DNA of 64,000 bases from Flaccisagitta enflata. Taxonomy: Eukaryota > Chaetognatha > Sagittoidea > Aphragmophora. The translations under genes were made by a program, and so were the position numbers. The stretch spans positions 75,950,001 through 76,014,000 of the forward strand of contig OZ231127.1 of the NCBI GenBank assembly GCA_965153355.1, read 5' to 3'. Under the pieces are notes generated by a model that searched no databases, was not told the origin of the DNA, and worked only from the letters and a program-made list of their open reading frames with translations. Positions 18,760 to 30,751 of the stretch are shown here, piece by piece (positions within the stretch are counted from its first letter, which is position 1; each line of letters starts with the position of its first letter).

Positions 18760-19708
18760 ACTATGGCAAAACAAAAAAGCGAACGAATTTTGAGAGAGCA
18801 AAAACATAAGAAGATGTTGACCAATTTGCACAAAATTTACAGGGAATTGAAACCATGATTTGGACTATGTCTGGTTAGAATTTCATCAAAATCCGTTGAA
18901 TACTTTAGCCGTTATCACGTTTTTACTGAAGTCACCTCTTTTTTTGACTGCCAGAGATGACATGTATCCTAAATCAAAATAATTCCATTTTTAGTAAAAT
19001 TAGCATTGTGCAAAAAGTTTTGGGAGTTTTGTTATGATTTTTGAACTGTATTCTGATGGTGCTATTTACTAATACTAGGCAAAATTCGCTTCTACTCAGA
19101 TAAAGTCTAGTGGGGTAGATATTGGTTGATTGTAAGCTTGCTCAGGATAAGAAACATTCAGCTACCTGTACGAATATTTATGCACATTGGGAGACTAAAA
19201 ATGCTTCCATCTTCGCAAAAATTTTACTGGAGATTACTCATATGTACAAAAAATACCAGTTAAGAAATTATGATAATCGGTAAAAAACTATGGCCATAGC
19301 ATTACTTTATATTTCAGGTTTCATCTTCCTTAACTTCATTCTTAAACCCATAAAAAAAGTTTTGGAAAATTTGCTCTTTCTGCTAAAATAATCGGAGTTT
19401 CGTTATGAAATTTTTACCACGGCCTGCTAACAATGTGGTCTACTTCCACTTCAAATTTCATCAAAATCGGACTAGATTTAGTGCGGTTTTTCTAAATTTG
19501 TTTATTCATTCCTTAAAAATTCTAATATGTGTAAGTTGAATTTCTGATCATCGGACAAGCACTTTTAAAATACCTATAATTCCTAAACTATTTAGAGCAG
19601 GACATCGATTTTTTCAGTGATGCCAGTAAAAATTTCAGCACACTGGGTGAATATGCAAAGGATTTATAAGCAAAAGAAGTAACTGTTCGCTTTTTTTTTT
19701 GCCATAGT
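18760..19708. mobile_element. TA-flanked MITE (Tc1/mariner-like)
   Basis: The ends are inverted: ACTATGGCAAAA with AAAAAGCGAAC at the left, and their complement at the right. TA lies directly outside each end (18758-18759, 19709-19710). It is 949 bp, AT-rich and non-coding. It is inserted in the last codons of a decayed Tc1/mariner transposase: removing it restores a Tyr codon at the junction. Confidence 0.8.
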
Positions 19709-19710
19709 TA

Positions 19711-19854
19711 TTTAGTTTGAGCCCCCTTTGATTGAATCAAAGCCATTATTCATCCAGGAAGCATTTCATAGTGCTTCTTGAGGTACTCTGGAGTGATGGC
19801 GCTCCAGACCATTCTTGCCCTTTTCTTGATCCTTTCTTTTGCTACAAGCAGCTC
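19711..19854 (-). pseudogene. Tc1/mariner transposase C-terminal relic
   Basis: Read on the minus strand, residues include ERIKKRARMVW, then ITPEYLKKHYEMLPG, a TGA where the family usually has Arg, then MALIQSKGAQTK. This is the pattern at the end of Tc1-type DDE transposases, where a Trp-containing helix is followed by SMPRR-like and AKGGHTKY-like motifs. The catalytic DDE region is not visible. A 10-bp triplication (GCTCCAAACA, 19850-19880) lies upstream. It is broken by the internal stop and by a MITE at its last codons. Confidence 0.68.
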
Positions 19855-19879
19855 CAAACAGCTCCAAACAGCTCCAAAC

Positions 19880-20169
19880 AGACTCTACAAATTATAGAAA
19901 AAAGGTGACTTAAATGAAGCCCTTCGAATTCGCATCTGTCTAGCTCAATTATTAGTATTTTGAAAAAGAGTGAAGCGATTTGTTAGGAGATCGTTTAGAA
20001 ATGGTAAAAGTTAAATTGAAAGATTTCATTCACAGTTACATAAGTATTGAATGCTTCAAGTTAGAGAGATGCGGTTTGCATAGCTCATTTGCAAATTTGA
20101 GGGGCTTTACTTTCATCACCATTTTTTTTTTAAAGATTGGGCTTATACAACCACAAATGTCTGTGAAAA
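19880..20169. other. AT-rich spacer
   Basis: No gene or clear repeat is seen. Confidence 0.5.
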
Positions 20170-20690
20170 CATGAGGAGAGATTTTTTTTCCAAGATAGTA
20201 TGGCCCAAATCCAAGCAAAATGGCCCAAATCCAAGTATAATGGCCTAAATCTGAGCAAAATGGCCAAAATCTGGCCAGAAAACCCCATTTTTTACCTGCG
20301 GTACTCTGATAGCTGATAATTGGGAGTATATTCCAAAGCATGCATATCTGACAGTACAGATAGAAGTTGATGCGAAATAATCTCTGATCCGATAGCCGAA
20401 CTGAGATCTGGGAGTAGATGCATGAGTTACTCTGACAGCAGAGGTGGGATGAGATACCAAAGCATATCTAACAATAGAGTTGGAAGTTGATGCGAGATCA
20501 TGTCTGATATGAGAGCAAAGATTCCCTTGGTCCTGAACATGAATGCGGAGGAAATTGAGCGGAAAAATGAAAAAAGAAAAAGAAGGAAAAAGAAGAGGCA
20601 ACAAAAAAGGGAAAAGAAGAGAGAAAAGAAGACTGAGTTAAAAAGAAACGAGAGGAAGATGAAAAAAGATGAGTAAGGAAAGAAAAAAAC
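20170..20690. repeat. 20-bp tandem units and degenerate ~130-bp repeats
   Basis: ATGGCCCAAATCCAAGCAAA-like units recur about five times at 20198-20280. Two degenerate copies of a longer unit with AGTTGATGCGA and CCAAAGCAT follow (20300-20520). 20560-20690 is purine-rich. Confidence 0.65.
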
Positions 20691-20912
20691 AAGTGACGCG
20701 GGGTTACAATATCGTTGCGGACGGGTGGGCAAGGGCACCCAACCCCCATCCACACCCAACGCCCTACCTAGCAACCCCCTTCCTACACAGACACATACAC
20801 AAAAAGCTTCTAAAACTCACGATGGACTGACGGACCAACAGACGAACTGACGGACCAATGGATGGACGGATGGACAAAGCCTCTTATAGAGTTGCGTGTC
20901 CGCAACTAAAAA
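20690..20912 (-). repeat. P-family repeat
   Basis: AAGTGACGCGGGGTTACAAT, then GTTGCGGACGGGTGGGCA, a GACC/GGAC tract (20821-20878), and AGAGTTGCGTGTCCGCAACT with an A-rich tail. It belongs to the same subfamily as 22009-22240. Confidence 0.85.
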
Positions 20913-20945
20913 GAAAATGAGAAAAAACAGGGGGGGGGGGGGAAG

Positions 20946-21240
20946 GAACAAGGCCAACGCCTATAAGTCGCATGCGGGACCTACATAATTTAAGATGACT
21001 TTAAATGACTCAAGATGACTTAAAATGACTCAAGATAATTTCAAATGATTTAAAAAGACTAAAAATGACTCAAACAACTAAATTGAACTAATTGACTTAG
21101 GTGACTCAATGTAGCGCAATATGACTTAAAGTACAATAAAAAGTAAAGTGTGACGGATAGACCAACGGACGGACGGACGGACCAACGGACAAATGTACCG
21201 GCAAAGTGGGGTGTAGAGTCACGTAGCACGCGACTAAAAA
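20946..21240 (-). repeat. P-family repeat with AATGACT tandem insert
   Basis: AACAAGGCCAACGCCTATAA, then GTCGCATGCGGGAC, an AATGACTCAAG-type array (20995-21075), AGTAAAGTGTGACGG, GGACGG units and GTGTAGAGTCACGTAGCACG followed by CGACTAAAAAG. It matches 13934-14423. Confidence 0.82.
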
Positions 21241-21556
21241 GATATTCTATAAAGTGATGATGAAAAACGCATTGGCCACTTTTGCCCGATAATGGTTCTT
21301 TTTTTTAAAACCGATTATCACCGACAACTTGGTCTGATTTATTTTTTTCCTAATTTTTTTCCTAATTCAGCTACCAAACACTTCTTCTCTTTGTGAATTC
21401 ACTATATAGAACCATGAGTTGAAATGAATATCATTTTTGGTCATATTCAAGAATGTCAGGTAAAAAGCATTCCCCGTTAAGCACAAGACCATAATGATCG
21501 TGACTAGTAAAGCGTTGTAGTGTGCATGGTGGTTACGGAACAGATGAGTGCTCGTA
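21241..21556. other. Unique spacer
   Basis: No gene or repeat is recognised. Confidence 0.5.
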
Positions 21557-21868
21557 TCTTTCTCTTTTCTACATCATTCTTTCTCTTTTCTGCAATTTTC
21601 TTTCTATTTTATACATCCTTCTTTCTCTTTTAAACATCATCCTTTCTCTTTTCCACATCATTCTTTCTCTCTTCCACATCATTCTTTCTCTTTTCTTCAT
21701 CATCCTTTCTCTTTTCTACATCATTCCTTCTATTTTCGACATCATCCTTTCTCTTTTCCACATCATCCTTTCGCTTTTCCACATCACCCTCTCTCTCTTC
21801 CACATCATTCTTTATCTTTTCTAGATCATTCTTTCTCTTTTCTACATCATTCCCTTTCTTTCTCAGAT
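21557..21868. repeat. 21-bp CT-rich minisatellite
   Basis: About 15 units of CATCATTCTTTCTCTTTTCTA type. Because 21 bp is seven codons, the minus strand reads as NDVEKRK heptads. This coiled-coil look is a by-product of the period; the frame ends at a TAA at 21630 and joins P-family sequence upstream. Confidence 0.85.
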
Positions 21869-22008
21869 CACTCAACGTCAAAATATATAACAAAAGATGG
21901 AAATGATGTTGACGAGAGAGCGAGTCTGTTATTGACGAGGAACTAATGGTCGCGGTTGACAAAAACGGTGGCCAGGAGTAGTGGGTTCGATGTTTTCTTA
22001 ATACGGTT

Positions 22009-22240
22009 TTTAGTTGCGGACACGCAACTCTATAAGAGGCTTTGTCCGTCCGTCGGTCCGTGGTCCGTCGGTCCGTCGGTCCGTCGGTCCGTGGACACGA
22101 GTCAAAAAGTGCGAAAATGAGCGTTTTAGATGATTTTTTGAGTATGTGAGAGGGGCATGGGGTATGGATGGGGGTAGGATGCGCCTGCCCACCCGTCCGC
22201 AACGATATTGTGACTCCGCGTCACTTGTTGTCTTAAGTAA
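22009..22240 (+). repeat. P-family repeat
   Basis: TTTTTAGTTGCGGACACGCA, then CTATAAGAGGCTTTGTCCGT, CCGT/GGTC tract to 22092, GGACACGAGTCAAAAAGTGC, CCTGCCCACCCGTCCGCAAC, and GCGTCACTTGTT. Confidence 0.87.
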
Positions 22241-22245
22241 AGAGG

Positions 22246-22943
22246 GAGAAACGCGACTAGGGTGTTTTGTGGATGATAGTTGCATGGCGGTTGTGTTTGT
22301 GATTGCGACAAATTGGGCGAATGATGAGGTTTAAACGGGTGTGTTGAAATAAGACGTAGGGAGGGTTGAAGAAAACCTTGGATTGATAAATCAATTGGCG
22401 TAAGTTGTGAACAGATTTCTCGCCTAAACTTATTCAAAAACAACACAAGTTCGATCTCTCGTTTATCTTAATTCTTAAAATTGGCGCGTCGAAGGTCTCA
22501 GAAGTCTTACTCTCTCATAACCAGAAAGGTTGAAAATGTGAGTCGCAGTTTCTAAGTGAGGATCGGGGCGGACAGGCGGCCGACCATGGGAATTGTTTTT
22601 GGCTCCTGTACTTCCTTCACCTACGCCAAGCCAACCAATTCGCCTCCTCCGGTTTCTCCGCCCCCTTTGCCTTTTCCCCTCCCCCGCCACCTGCTCTTCC
22701 GCCTCCTTCTCCTCCTCCTCCTCCTCCTCCTCCTCCTCCTCCTCCTCCTCCTCCTCCTTCCACCTTTACTTCCACCAACGCCGACCATTACAAAGCAGAC
22801 GATTTAACGACGTGATTGGCCTTCAAGGTGGGAAATCCATACCGACCATTCTCCTCCGCAACGCCGCTTATCACCGCTTCATCTATGTATTGTCGCCCCT
22901 CACTGCCTCATCTATGTATTGTCGTTCATCACGGCTTCATCTG
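22246..22943. other. Unique sequence, (CCT)n and start of minisatellite
   Basis: 22246-22700 is unique with no supported gene. (CCT)n lies at 22706-22757. 22830-22943 holds repeats of the TTCATCTATGTATTGTCG type related to the minisatellite at 25.5-26.9 kb. Short plus-strand frames here are low-complexity. Confidence 0.5.
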
Positions 22944-23364
22944 CAGTATGTTTCATCTCGAGTCGAGATTCTCGACTGTAACAAAAGATGACGGCGTAGT
23001 TCAAAAACAAAAAAAAGTTACTCAATTACTGAAAAAGGATCCTGAAACAACATGTTTTGGCATTTGTTCATGTAAATTTTCAACTTCCCATGTGTATCAG
23101 TTTGGCTTCAATCTCAATTTGAAGTGAGACTGTCATTTTCTTCTGACTTCTTTTTGTCCGCGACGGAATACCATTCCGACGCGGACTATAATTCGAGGCG
23201 GGTGGGTGTCGTCGTTGTCGTCGTCGTCGTCGTTGTCGTCCACACTTTTAAAAATGGGCTAACTTTTGAACGCCTTGACCGATTTGCTTCATATTTGGAG
23301 GGAAGTTGTACTAGGGTAAGCCGCTTTGCAGCCTATGCGTATGTTATGATCCGACCCACCCAAC

Positions 23365-24160
23365 CGGCCCAACCAGCCTACCAGCCTAAAAGTGAAAAAC
23401 ATGCATAACTTCAGCATTTTTTTACCGATTTGGTTAAAATTTGGTATGTAGTCCCTAAATGGAACAACTCAACATGTGTATTTGAATTGTAAAGATTTTA
23501 GTATGCTAACCGGCCAAAATGGCCTACCACCCAACCAGCCTACCAGCCTAAAAGTGAAAAACGTGCATAACTTTGGCATTTGTCTACCGATTTGGTTAAA
23601 ATTTAGTATGTAGTCCCCAAATGGAAGAGCTCAACATATGTATTTGAATTGTAAAGATTTTAGCATGCTAACCGGCCAAACCGGCCTACCACCCAACCAG
23701 CCTACCAGCCTAAAAGTGAAAAACGTGCATAACTTTGGCATTTTTCAACTGATTTGGTTAAAACTTGGTATGTAGTCTCTAAATGGAAGGACTCAACATA
23801 TGTATTTGATTTGTAAAGATTTTAGCATGCTAACCGGCCAAACCAGCCAACCACCCAACCAGCCTACTGGCCTAAAAGTGAAAAACGTGCATAACTTTGG
23901 TATTTTTCAACCAATTTGGTTGAAACTTAATGTGTAGTCTCTAAATGGAAGCACTCAACACATGAATTTGATTCTTAAAGATTTAAGCATGTTAACCGGC
24001 CAAACTGGCCTACCACCCAACCAGCCAACCAGCCTAAAAAAGTAAAAAACGTGCATAATTTTGGCATTTTTCAATCAATTTGATTCACACATGGTATGTA
24101 TTCTCTAAATGGAAGGACTCAACATATGTATTTGATTTGTAAAGATTTTAGCATGCTAAC
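23365..24160. repeat. ~160-bp satellite, five units
   Basis: Units share CCTAAAAGTGAAAAACGTGC, ATAACTTTGGCATTTTTC, GGTATGTAGTC and TTTTAGCATGCTAACCGGCC. They start near 23385, 23545, 23707, 23870 and 24031. Confidence 0.88.
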
Positions 24161-24205
24161 TGGCCAAACCGGCCAAACCGGCCAAACCGGCCAAACCGGC
24201 CAAAC
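24161..24205. repeat. 9-bp array (GGCCAAACC)n
   Basis: Five copies form the bridge between the 160-bp satellite, which contains the same motif once per unit, and the 13-bp array. Confidence 0.9.
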
Positions 24206-24752
24206 CGCCGTTTGACAACGCCGTTTGACAACGCCGTTTGACAACGCCGTTTGACAACGCCGCTGACAACTCGTTGACAACGCGCTTGACAACGCCGCGA
24301 CAACGTTTGACAACGCCTTGACAACGCCGTTTGACAACGCTTGACAACGCCGTTTGACAACGCCGCTGACAACGCTTGACAACGCGCTGACCACGCCGCT
24401 GACCACGCCGCTTGACCACGCCGTTTGACCACGCCGTTTGACAACGCCGTTTGACAACGCCGTTTGACAACGCCGTTTGACCACGCCGTTTGACCACGCC
24501 GTTTGACCACGCCGTTTGACCACGCCGTTTGACCACGCCGTTTGACCACGCCGTTTGACCACGCCGTTTGACCACGCCGTTTGACAACGCCGTTTGACAA
24601 CGCCATTTGACAACGCCGTGTGACAACGCCGTGTGACAACGCCGTGTGACAACGCCGTGTGACAACGCCGTGTGACAACGCCGTGTGACAACGCCATGTG
24701 ACAACGCCGTGTGACAACGCCGTATGACAACGCCGTATGACAACGCCGTTTG
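24206..24752. repeat. 13-bp minisatellite, ~42 copies
   Basis: The unit is GCCGTTTGACAAC with blocks of variants: GACCACGCCGTTT in the middle, GCCGTGTGACAAC at the right, and shortened units at the left. All three minus frames stay open over 200 codons because no stop occurs in the unit; this is not coding. Confidence 0.93.
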
Positions 24753-26020
24753 ACCCCAGTCGCGGACCCATACTCTTTCAAGATTTTTTTTTTTTAATTT
24801 AGGGCGATTATCATCAACATATTTTGTAGTGTTTGACATTCAAGCAAAGAGAAATTCATAGCAATATCCATGACCATTTTGAAGCTCTGCGAAAGATCTT
24901 CCAAATGAGCCTATGCTGGTTGTCTTAGCTTCATTAATTTAGAAATGGCACAAGAATGAAGATAGGTTGTCAGGAATTTGAAAATTCATAACATTATTTT
25001 CATGTTTTTACTTTGGCAAATCACAGAAATTGAACGCATTGAGTTGAATACTTGTTCTTGGCGCCATTTTAAAGAAAATTTGAAGCTGGATGGTTATCAA
25101 GAGGTTTTAAAAACTTTGAGTTGCATCATGAAGAAAAACGTAAAGACTGAAATTGTGCATTGGAAATAAATCAAAATCTGCACTTTTTTCAATCAGCAAA
25201 GTTTTCTTCAAACCTATTTCATCTTTAAACAAATAAAGCTATAGTGACCAGCGACGTCGCATTTGAAAGATTTTTCGCTGAGCTTTCAATTGGTCAAGGA
25301 TTTTCTGTAGGCCCATATGAAAACAGAAATTAGCAAAACAATTTGTTCTTTTTTATTGGCCATAATTGAGTGGAAATGAATTGATGGGTTCATTTTGGAT
25401 TGGGATTAAAGCTTAACTACGAGACATGGACTTTTTCAGAATTTAATTGTCTTTTTTTGTGTTTGAACAACACCGTCATCTTTTGTTACAGTCGAGATGA
25501 AGCATACTGTAGCTATTGTCGCTCCCGCCATCTCATCTTCGTGTTCAACGCCGACGTTTCCTCTCTTAAAGCCACTCCTTATCACCTCATCCATACAACT
25601 CTGCTCATCAATACACCAACGCCTCCCTTTCTGCCTCGATGCTGCCCCTTGCCACCTCATCCATACAACTCCGCCCTTTCTTCTCAATCATCGCCTGATC
25701 TTTTTACCATCGCCCCTCACCAATTTAGGGATACGAAACCGCTCCTCACCACTTAATGGATAAAAAACCGCTCCTCACTACTCTGTGGTTACAACACCGC
25801 TCCTCACCATTTCCTTGGCTACAACACTGCTTCTCACCACTCTATAGATACAATACCGCCCCTCAGCATTTCTTGGGCACAATACCTCTGCTCGCAACTT
25901 CATAGATACAAAACCACTCCTCACCATTTTATGGAAACAACACCACTCCTCACCAATTTGTGGGTACTACACCGCTCCTCACAACTTTTTAGATACAACA
26001 TCGCTTCTCACCGCTTTGTG

Positions 26021-26227
26021 GGTAAACAAGGCCGGATACACGGCTACCGAAGTCGCGTGCGGGTGGGCAGGGGCCATATTTGAGCTCACCAGACCATTTG
26101 GGCAGGAGCAGTGAGGTCAAAGAAATAAAATCATAAAAAAAAGTAAAGTGTGACCGACAGACCAACCGACCGACCAACCGACCAACGGACAAAGCGGAAT
26201 GTAGAGTCGCGTGCACGCGACTAAAAA
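26021..26227 (-). repeat. P-family repeat inserted in minisatellite
   Basis: AACAAGGCCGGATACACGGC, TACCGAAGTCGCGTGCGGGT, GGGCAGGGGCC, AAGTAAAGTGTGACCGACAG, GACC units, AATGTAGAGTCGCGTGCACG then CGACTAAAAA. Minisatellite resumes directly on both sides, with AAAC at each junction as a possible short target duplication. Confidence 0.87.
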
Positions 26228-26346
26228 CACCGCTCCTCACCCTTTTGCGGGTAAAACATCACACCCTCAGCACATCATTCAGACAAAGCCGCTCATCTTT
26301 GTCTGATCAATGTATTGTCACCCTTCTCCACTTCGTCTGTAAACAT

Positions 26347-26565
26347 AGATTCATCTGAAAAGAAGCATCAACTTTGGAAAAGTACTGCTCCATAATAAAT
26401 AAAGCTACTAACCACAAATCAGTCACATATCCGCATACCCGCATATCCGCATAATCGCATATGAAATAGAACAACTCTTTCAATCTTGTAACTTTCTTTG
26501 TTAAGGAGAAGCGCTCTTCTGAAGTTGAAGCTTCTTTAAGATACGCCATTTTCATGTCCCCAAGG
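26347..26565. mobile_element. Decayed MITE related to 63433-63658
   Basis: AAGCATCAACTTTGGAAAAG, TACTGCTCCATAATAAATAA and AGCTACTAACCACAAATCAG parallel the left half of the intact MITE at 63.4 kb. The right end (GAAGTTGAAGCTTC, CATTTTCATGTCC) is also similar. The terminal CTAGCTCATAAATAT is lost. Confidence 0.55.
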
Positions 26566-26990
26566 CCTTGACACACCCATCACCTCATCGCCTCATATGC
26601 ACGTGAACAACGCTGCTCTTTCTATTCCGCAATGCTGCCCATCTCCGCCTCATTGGCCAGCACCACTTATGTCATGAGTTATGGATGAATATAGCACTGC
26701 CCCTTGCCATTCGCTACCTCATCTATACAACGCCGCCCTTCTGTCTGCTCATCTTTAAAACTCCACCCCTAATCGCCCATCTATATTCAAATCATGACCA
26801 GTCACCGCTTCCTCCGGCGCTCCCCACCCACTTTCTTATCTATACAAGGTTGCCCCTCACCACTTAATTTTCCCAATGCTCCCCCAACCCGCAGCCTCAT
26901 CTTATCAGGTTTTTCCCTCACCACCTCATCTATGCAACACCATCTTTTCCTTAGTCCGACCTCAAGACGCCGCATAAAAACTACACACCG

Positions 26991-27707
<717 letters not shown>

Positions 27708-28024
27708 TTCTCTCAGCATTTACGACTTTTTTCCTACAGCGATTAGCCGCCTTTATTGGTAATTACAATGATTATACATTTACAATGACACATATGCTTA
27801 ATTTGATAAGAATGATGTCTAATCGAATCAGCTGTACTTAGTAGCCATTTCTTGTTTAGGCCAATAATGAGCAAATTAGATTGCTGAGTTAGCTAGTTAG
27901 CTTCTCAATGTAGTGCGCTTGTTTATCTTTTAAGAAAGGGAGTAAATAAACTTGTTTGGATATAAGCTATTACACAAGCTTTTTTTTTTTCAAGTATATT
28001 TCTTAAATCTCATTTTTCATTCAG

Positions 28025-29603
28025 ATATAGCTAAAAGCGTGGACCCACCGACACCAAATCCGCCCACAACAGCAACAACAAGGGAAACGCCAAAGGACTC
28101 ACTCCCACCTCCTTCAGTAATCATTCCACCTCCACCCCTCCTCCACTCACCTGAAGGCGGTTTTCCCCCCACCGACGTCGGCGCCCATCGCTCTCTCTCT
28201 GGGTTCCGCCCACCGAATGAAAAATGGCGTTCTAATAGCGCCCAGGCGGACGCCCGTGGAAACAACGCCGCCGCCGCCGGAGAGAACAACGCCTTCGATA
28301 CCGCCGCCGCCGCCGGCGTCAAATCGTTTATAACCGGAAATGGAGTATCGGCTGCCGATGAAAATGGAGTGCCTCTCGTCGTTCAAGTCGCCGGATTCTT
28401 GAACGCCGACGACCGCGACCGACGAGTCGGCGCCAGCAAAGGCTTGGAAGCTGATGAGAAGAGAAAGACTTCGGAAACCGGGAATCGTTTGACGGGTGAC
28501 CTCGAGGGCGTCGGTGGCGGCGATAATAGTGGCGGCGGTGGTGGTGGTGACGGTGGTGGCGATGGTGGTGCCGGTGGTGGCGGCGGTGGTGGTGTCGGTG
28601 GCGGCGATAATGGTGGCGTCGGTGGCGGCGATAATGGTGGCGGCGGTGGTGGTGGTGACGGTGGTGGCGATGGTGGTGCCGGTGGTGGCGGCGGTGGTGG
28701 TGTCGGTGGTGGCGATGGTGGCGGCGATAATGGCGGCGGCGGTGGTGGTGACGGTGGTGGCGATGGTAGTGGCGGCGGTGGCAACGTTGGTGACGATGGT
28801 GGTGGCAATAGTAGTGGCGGTGGCGGCGATGGTGAAGATGAGGGTGATAAATCCGCATTGACTGTCACTCAAGACGTCGGTGATCTCGTCGGTGATCAAT
28901 TTGGTAAAAACGCCGGTGATGATGATGCCGGTAATGACGACGCTGATGGTGACAATACCGGCGTTGACATTACCGATGGTGACAAAGCCGGCGGCGGCGA
29001 TACAGGTGTCGATAAAAACGGCGCCGTTGTTCAGAAGACCAAGGATTTTTCCACGCCCAAGACGAGGACGCCGGATTTGAACGACTTTATCGCCGGTCCG
29101 ACTCTCAAAGCGGCTGAATGGAGGGAAAGTACCGGCCCGAATGATACCGACGTCGGGACAGAGGTTGTTGGGGTAACATCGTCAACCTCATCAGCAACCA
29201 CTCCGACTGTCGAGGTAACATCATCAACCACAACGTCGACAGTGGCCTTCACTTCGGCGACTGCCACTGAGTCGGCAGAACTCATAAATGGTGAAACACA
29301 GTCCACCACAGAATTCTATCCTACGTCGGCACTTACCACTGAATCGGAGTCCACCATTGGCGTTGCGTTGGCAGACGACATTTCGTCGACTAGGGGCTTG
29401 ACGTCGACAACCAACAGCACATCGGCAAACGACATCATGTCGGCAAACAACTGCACATCGCCAAGCGACACTACTTCGGCAACCGACTCTGCCTCGGAAT
29501 GTATCGATCATTCGGCGACGGAAACAATTTACGATTTTTTCTCTCTCTGTCTCAGACTCTCAAATCTTTGCTTTGAAATTCGATGCTACTGGAAAAGCCT
29601 CTT
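28025..29603 (+). CDS. Gly-rich/Ser-Thr-rich protein, internal exon
   Basis: No family is recognised. The exon is bounded by an acceptor (TTTTTCATTCAG, ending 28024) and a donor (CTT|GTAAGT at 29603/29604), and is open throughout with a codon choice much richer in G+C than its surroundings. In order: a Pro-rich start; an Ala/Asn stretch; a conventional stretch (VKSFITGNGVSAADENGVPL) to about residue 175; a Gly/Asp tandem region (28510-28850) in which two units of about 100 bp repeat; an Asp/Gly/Asn-rich part; and a Ser/Thr-rich mucin-like part (about 29160-29520). This layout fits an extracellular matrix, wall or silk-like protein, by composition only. A second acceptor-like stretch (TCTCTCTCTGTCTCAG, ending 29552) may split off the last 51 bases. 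Confidence 0.62.
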
Positions 29604-29611
29604 GTAAGTAA

Positions 29612-29622
29612 TCTGTTGTTGC

Positions 29623-29707
<85 letters not shown>

Positions 29708-29743
29708 ATTGTTGTTATTGTTGTTATTATTGTTATTGTTGTT

Positions 29744-29797
<54 letters not shown>
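29612..29797. repeat. (TTG)n in putative intron
   Basis: TTG array with TTA interruptions beginning nine bases after the donor of the preceding exon, so it would lie at the very start of the intron. 29798-30187 is unique with no gene. Confidence 0.95.
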
Positions 29798-29798
<1 letters not shown>

Positions 29799-30187
29799 TG
29801 CTAGTGTTTTCGGTGTGGTCAATGATATTGTTACTAGTGATGACTTTTATCGGTCGTTGTTTCTTGTTTTGTTCTTGTTTTATTGTCGTTTACATTTGGT
29901 TAGCTACATGTGTAATCGTGTGTACAGTGTGATGTATTGTCGCTTATATCACGTGCTGTTGATCTCCGTGATGTTTTTGCTGCCTTTTAATGCTGATTGT
30001 TTATGGCGTGCTTGTAAAATCCTGTGAGTAAATGCATTTGTATTTTACAGTCATTCAAGGCTTTTTTTTAACGATGGATAAGCATAAATGCCAAAAAGAC
30101 TTGACTGCCTCATTGCGAGAAAAGCTGCAGTATCCTTTCAATAGAGTGAGAACGAAGGGAGGAGGAAGGACATGGAGGAATGAAAAA

Positions 30188-30662
30188 TAGTCGCAAGAGC
30201 GTCAGATGGTCAGCGGTACCCGTGCCCTGCCTGAGTAGGTTGTACTTGAAGTTGAGGGGGGAGCAGGTCAGCGGCCCTGAAGGGGTCAATGACCTATGCT
30301 TTCACACATAAGGGGAATTTTCTCTTCCTCCTCCTCCTTCTCCTCCTCCTCCTCCTGGGATCAGGCCTCTTGGCTGGGATTTGGGCCTTTAGGCTAGGAT
30401 TTGGGCCTCCAGTCTAGGATTTGGGCCTCAAGGCTAAGATTTGGGCCTCAAGACTGGAATTTGGGCGTCGAGACTGGAATTTGGGCCTTGAGACTGGAAT
30501 TTGGGCCTTGAGACTGGGATTTAAGGGGGGGGGACGGAGAAGAAGGGCCTCAGGACTGGGATTTGAGGGGGGAACGGAGAAGAAGGAGGAGGAGGAGGAG
30601 AAAATTCCCCATACGTGTGAAAGCATAGGTCATCGACCCCTTCGGGGCCGCTGCCCAAAAAA

Positions 30663-30663
<1 letters not shown>
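30188..30663 (+). repeat. R-family element, type B
   Basis: The head TAGTCGCAAGAGCGTCAGAT, GGTCAGCGGTACCCGTGCCC, then GACCTATGCTTTCACACATA, degenerate 20-bp units (30360-30530), and the inverted tail GTGTGAAAGCATAGGTCATC with GGGGCCGCTGCCCAAAAAA. Confidence 0.85.

Positions 30664-30664
<1 letters not shown>

Positions 30665-30751
<87 letters not shown>

Larger units (their letters stand above)
22944..25509. mobile_element. TIR element filled with satellite DNA
   Basis: Inverted ends: CAGTATG(T/C)TTCATCTCGA, then CTGTAACAAAAGATGACGG and an A-rich stretch at 22944-23030, return inverted at 25430-25509. The left end has a 14-bp extra piece. TA follows the right end; TG precedes the left. The outside on both sides is the same class of minisatellite, consistent with insertion into it. 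The interior has a short hairpin (23156-23187), a ~160-bp satellite, 9-bp and 13-bp arrays and 600 bp of AT-rich DNA. No transposase is seen. The Tc1/mariner affinity rests only on CAGT ends and TA. Confidence 0.6.
25512..26990. repeat. ~30-35 bp minisatellite field
   Basis: Degenerate units such as CGCTCCTCACCACTTTGTGG and ATACAACACCG run through 25540-26020, 26228-26340 and 26580-26990. They are interrupted by a P repeat and a MITE relic. Confidence 0.75.

Noticed and set aside
21630-22202. Coiled-coil-like NDVEKRK heptad frame
   Set aside because: The period equals the 21-bp minisatellite and the frame runs into a P-family repeat upstream.
24206-24752. CRISPR-like array
   Set aside because: The units are contiguous 13-mers with no unique spacers, in a eukaryotic context. 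The palindromic 20-bp R arrays were rejected for the same reason.
24119-24839. Three long overlapping Arg/Val/Ser-rich minus frames
   Set aside because: The 13-bp array lacks stops in all three frames; the apparent protein repeats every 13 residues by arithmetic only.
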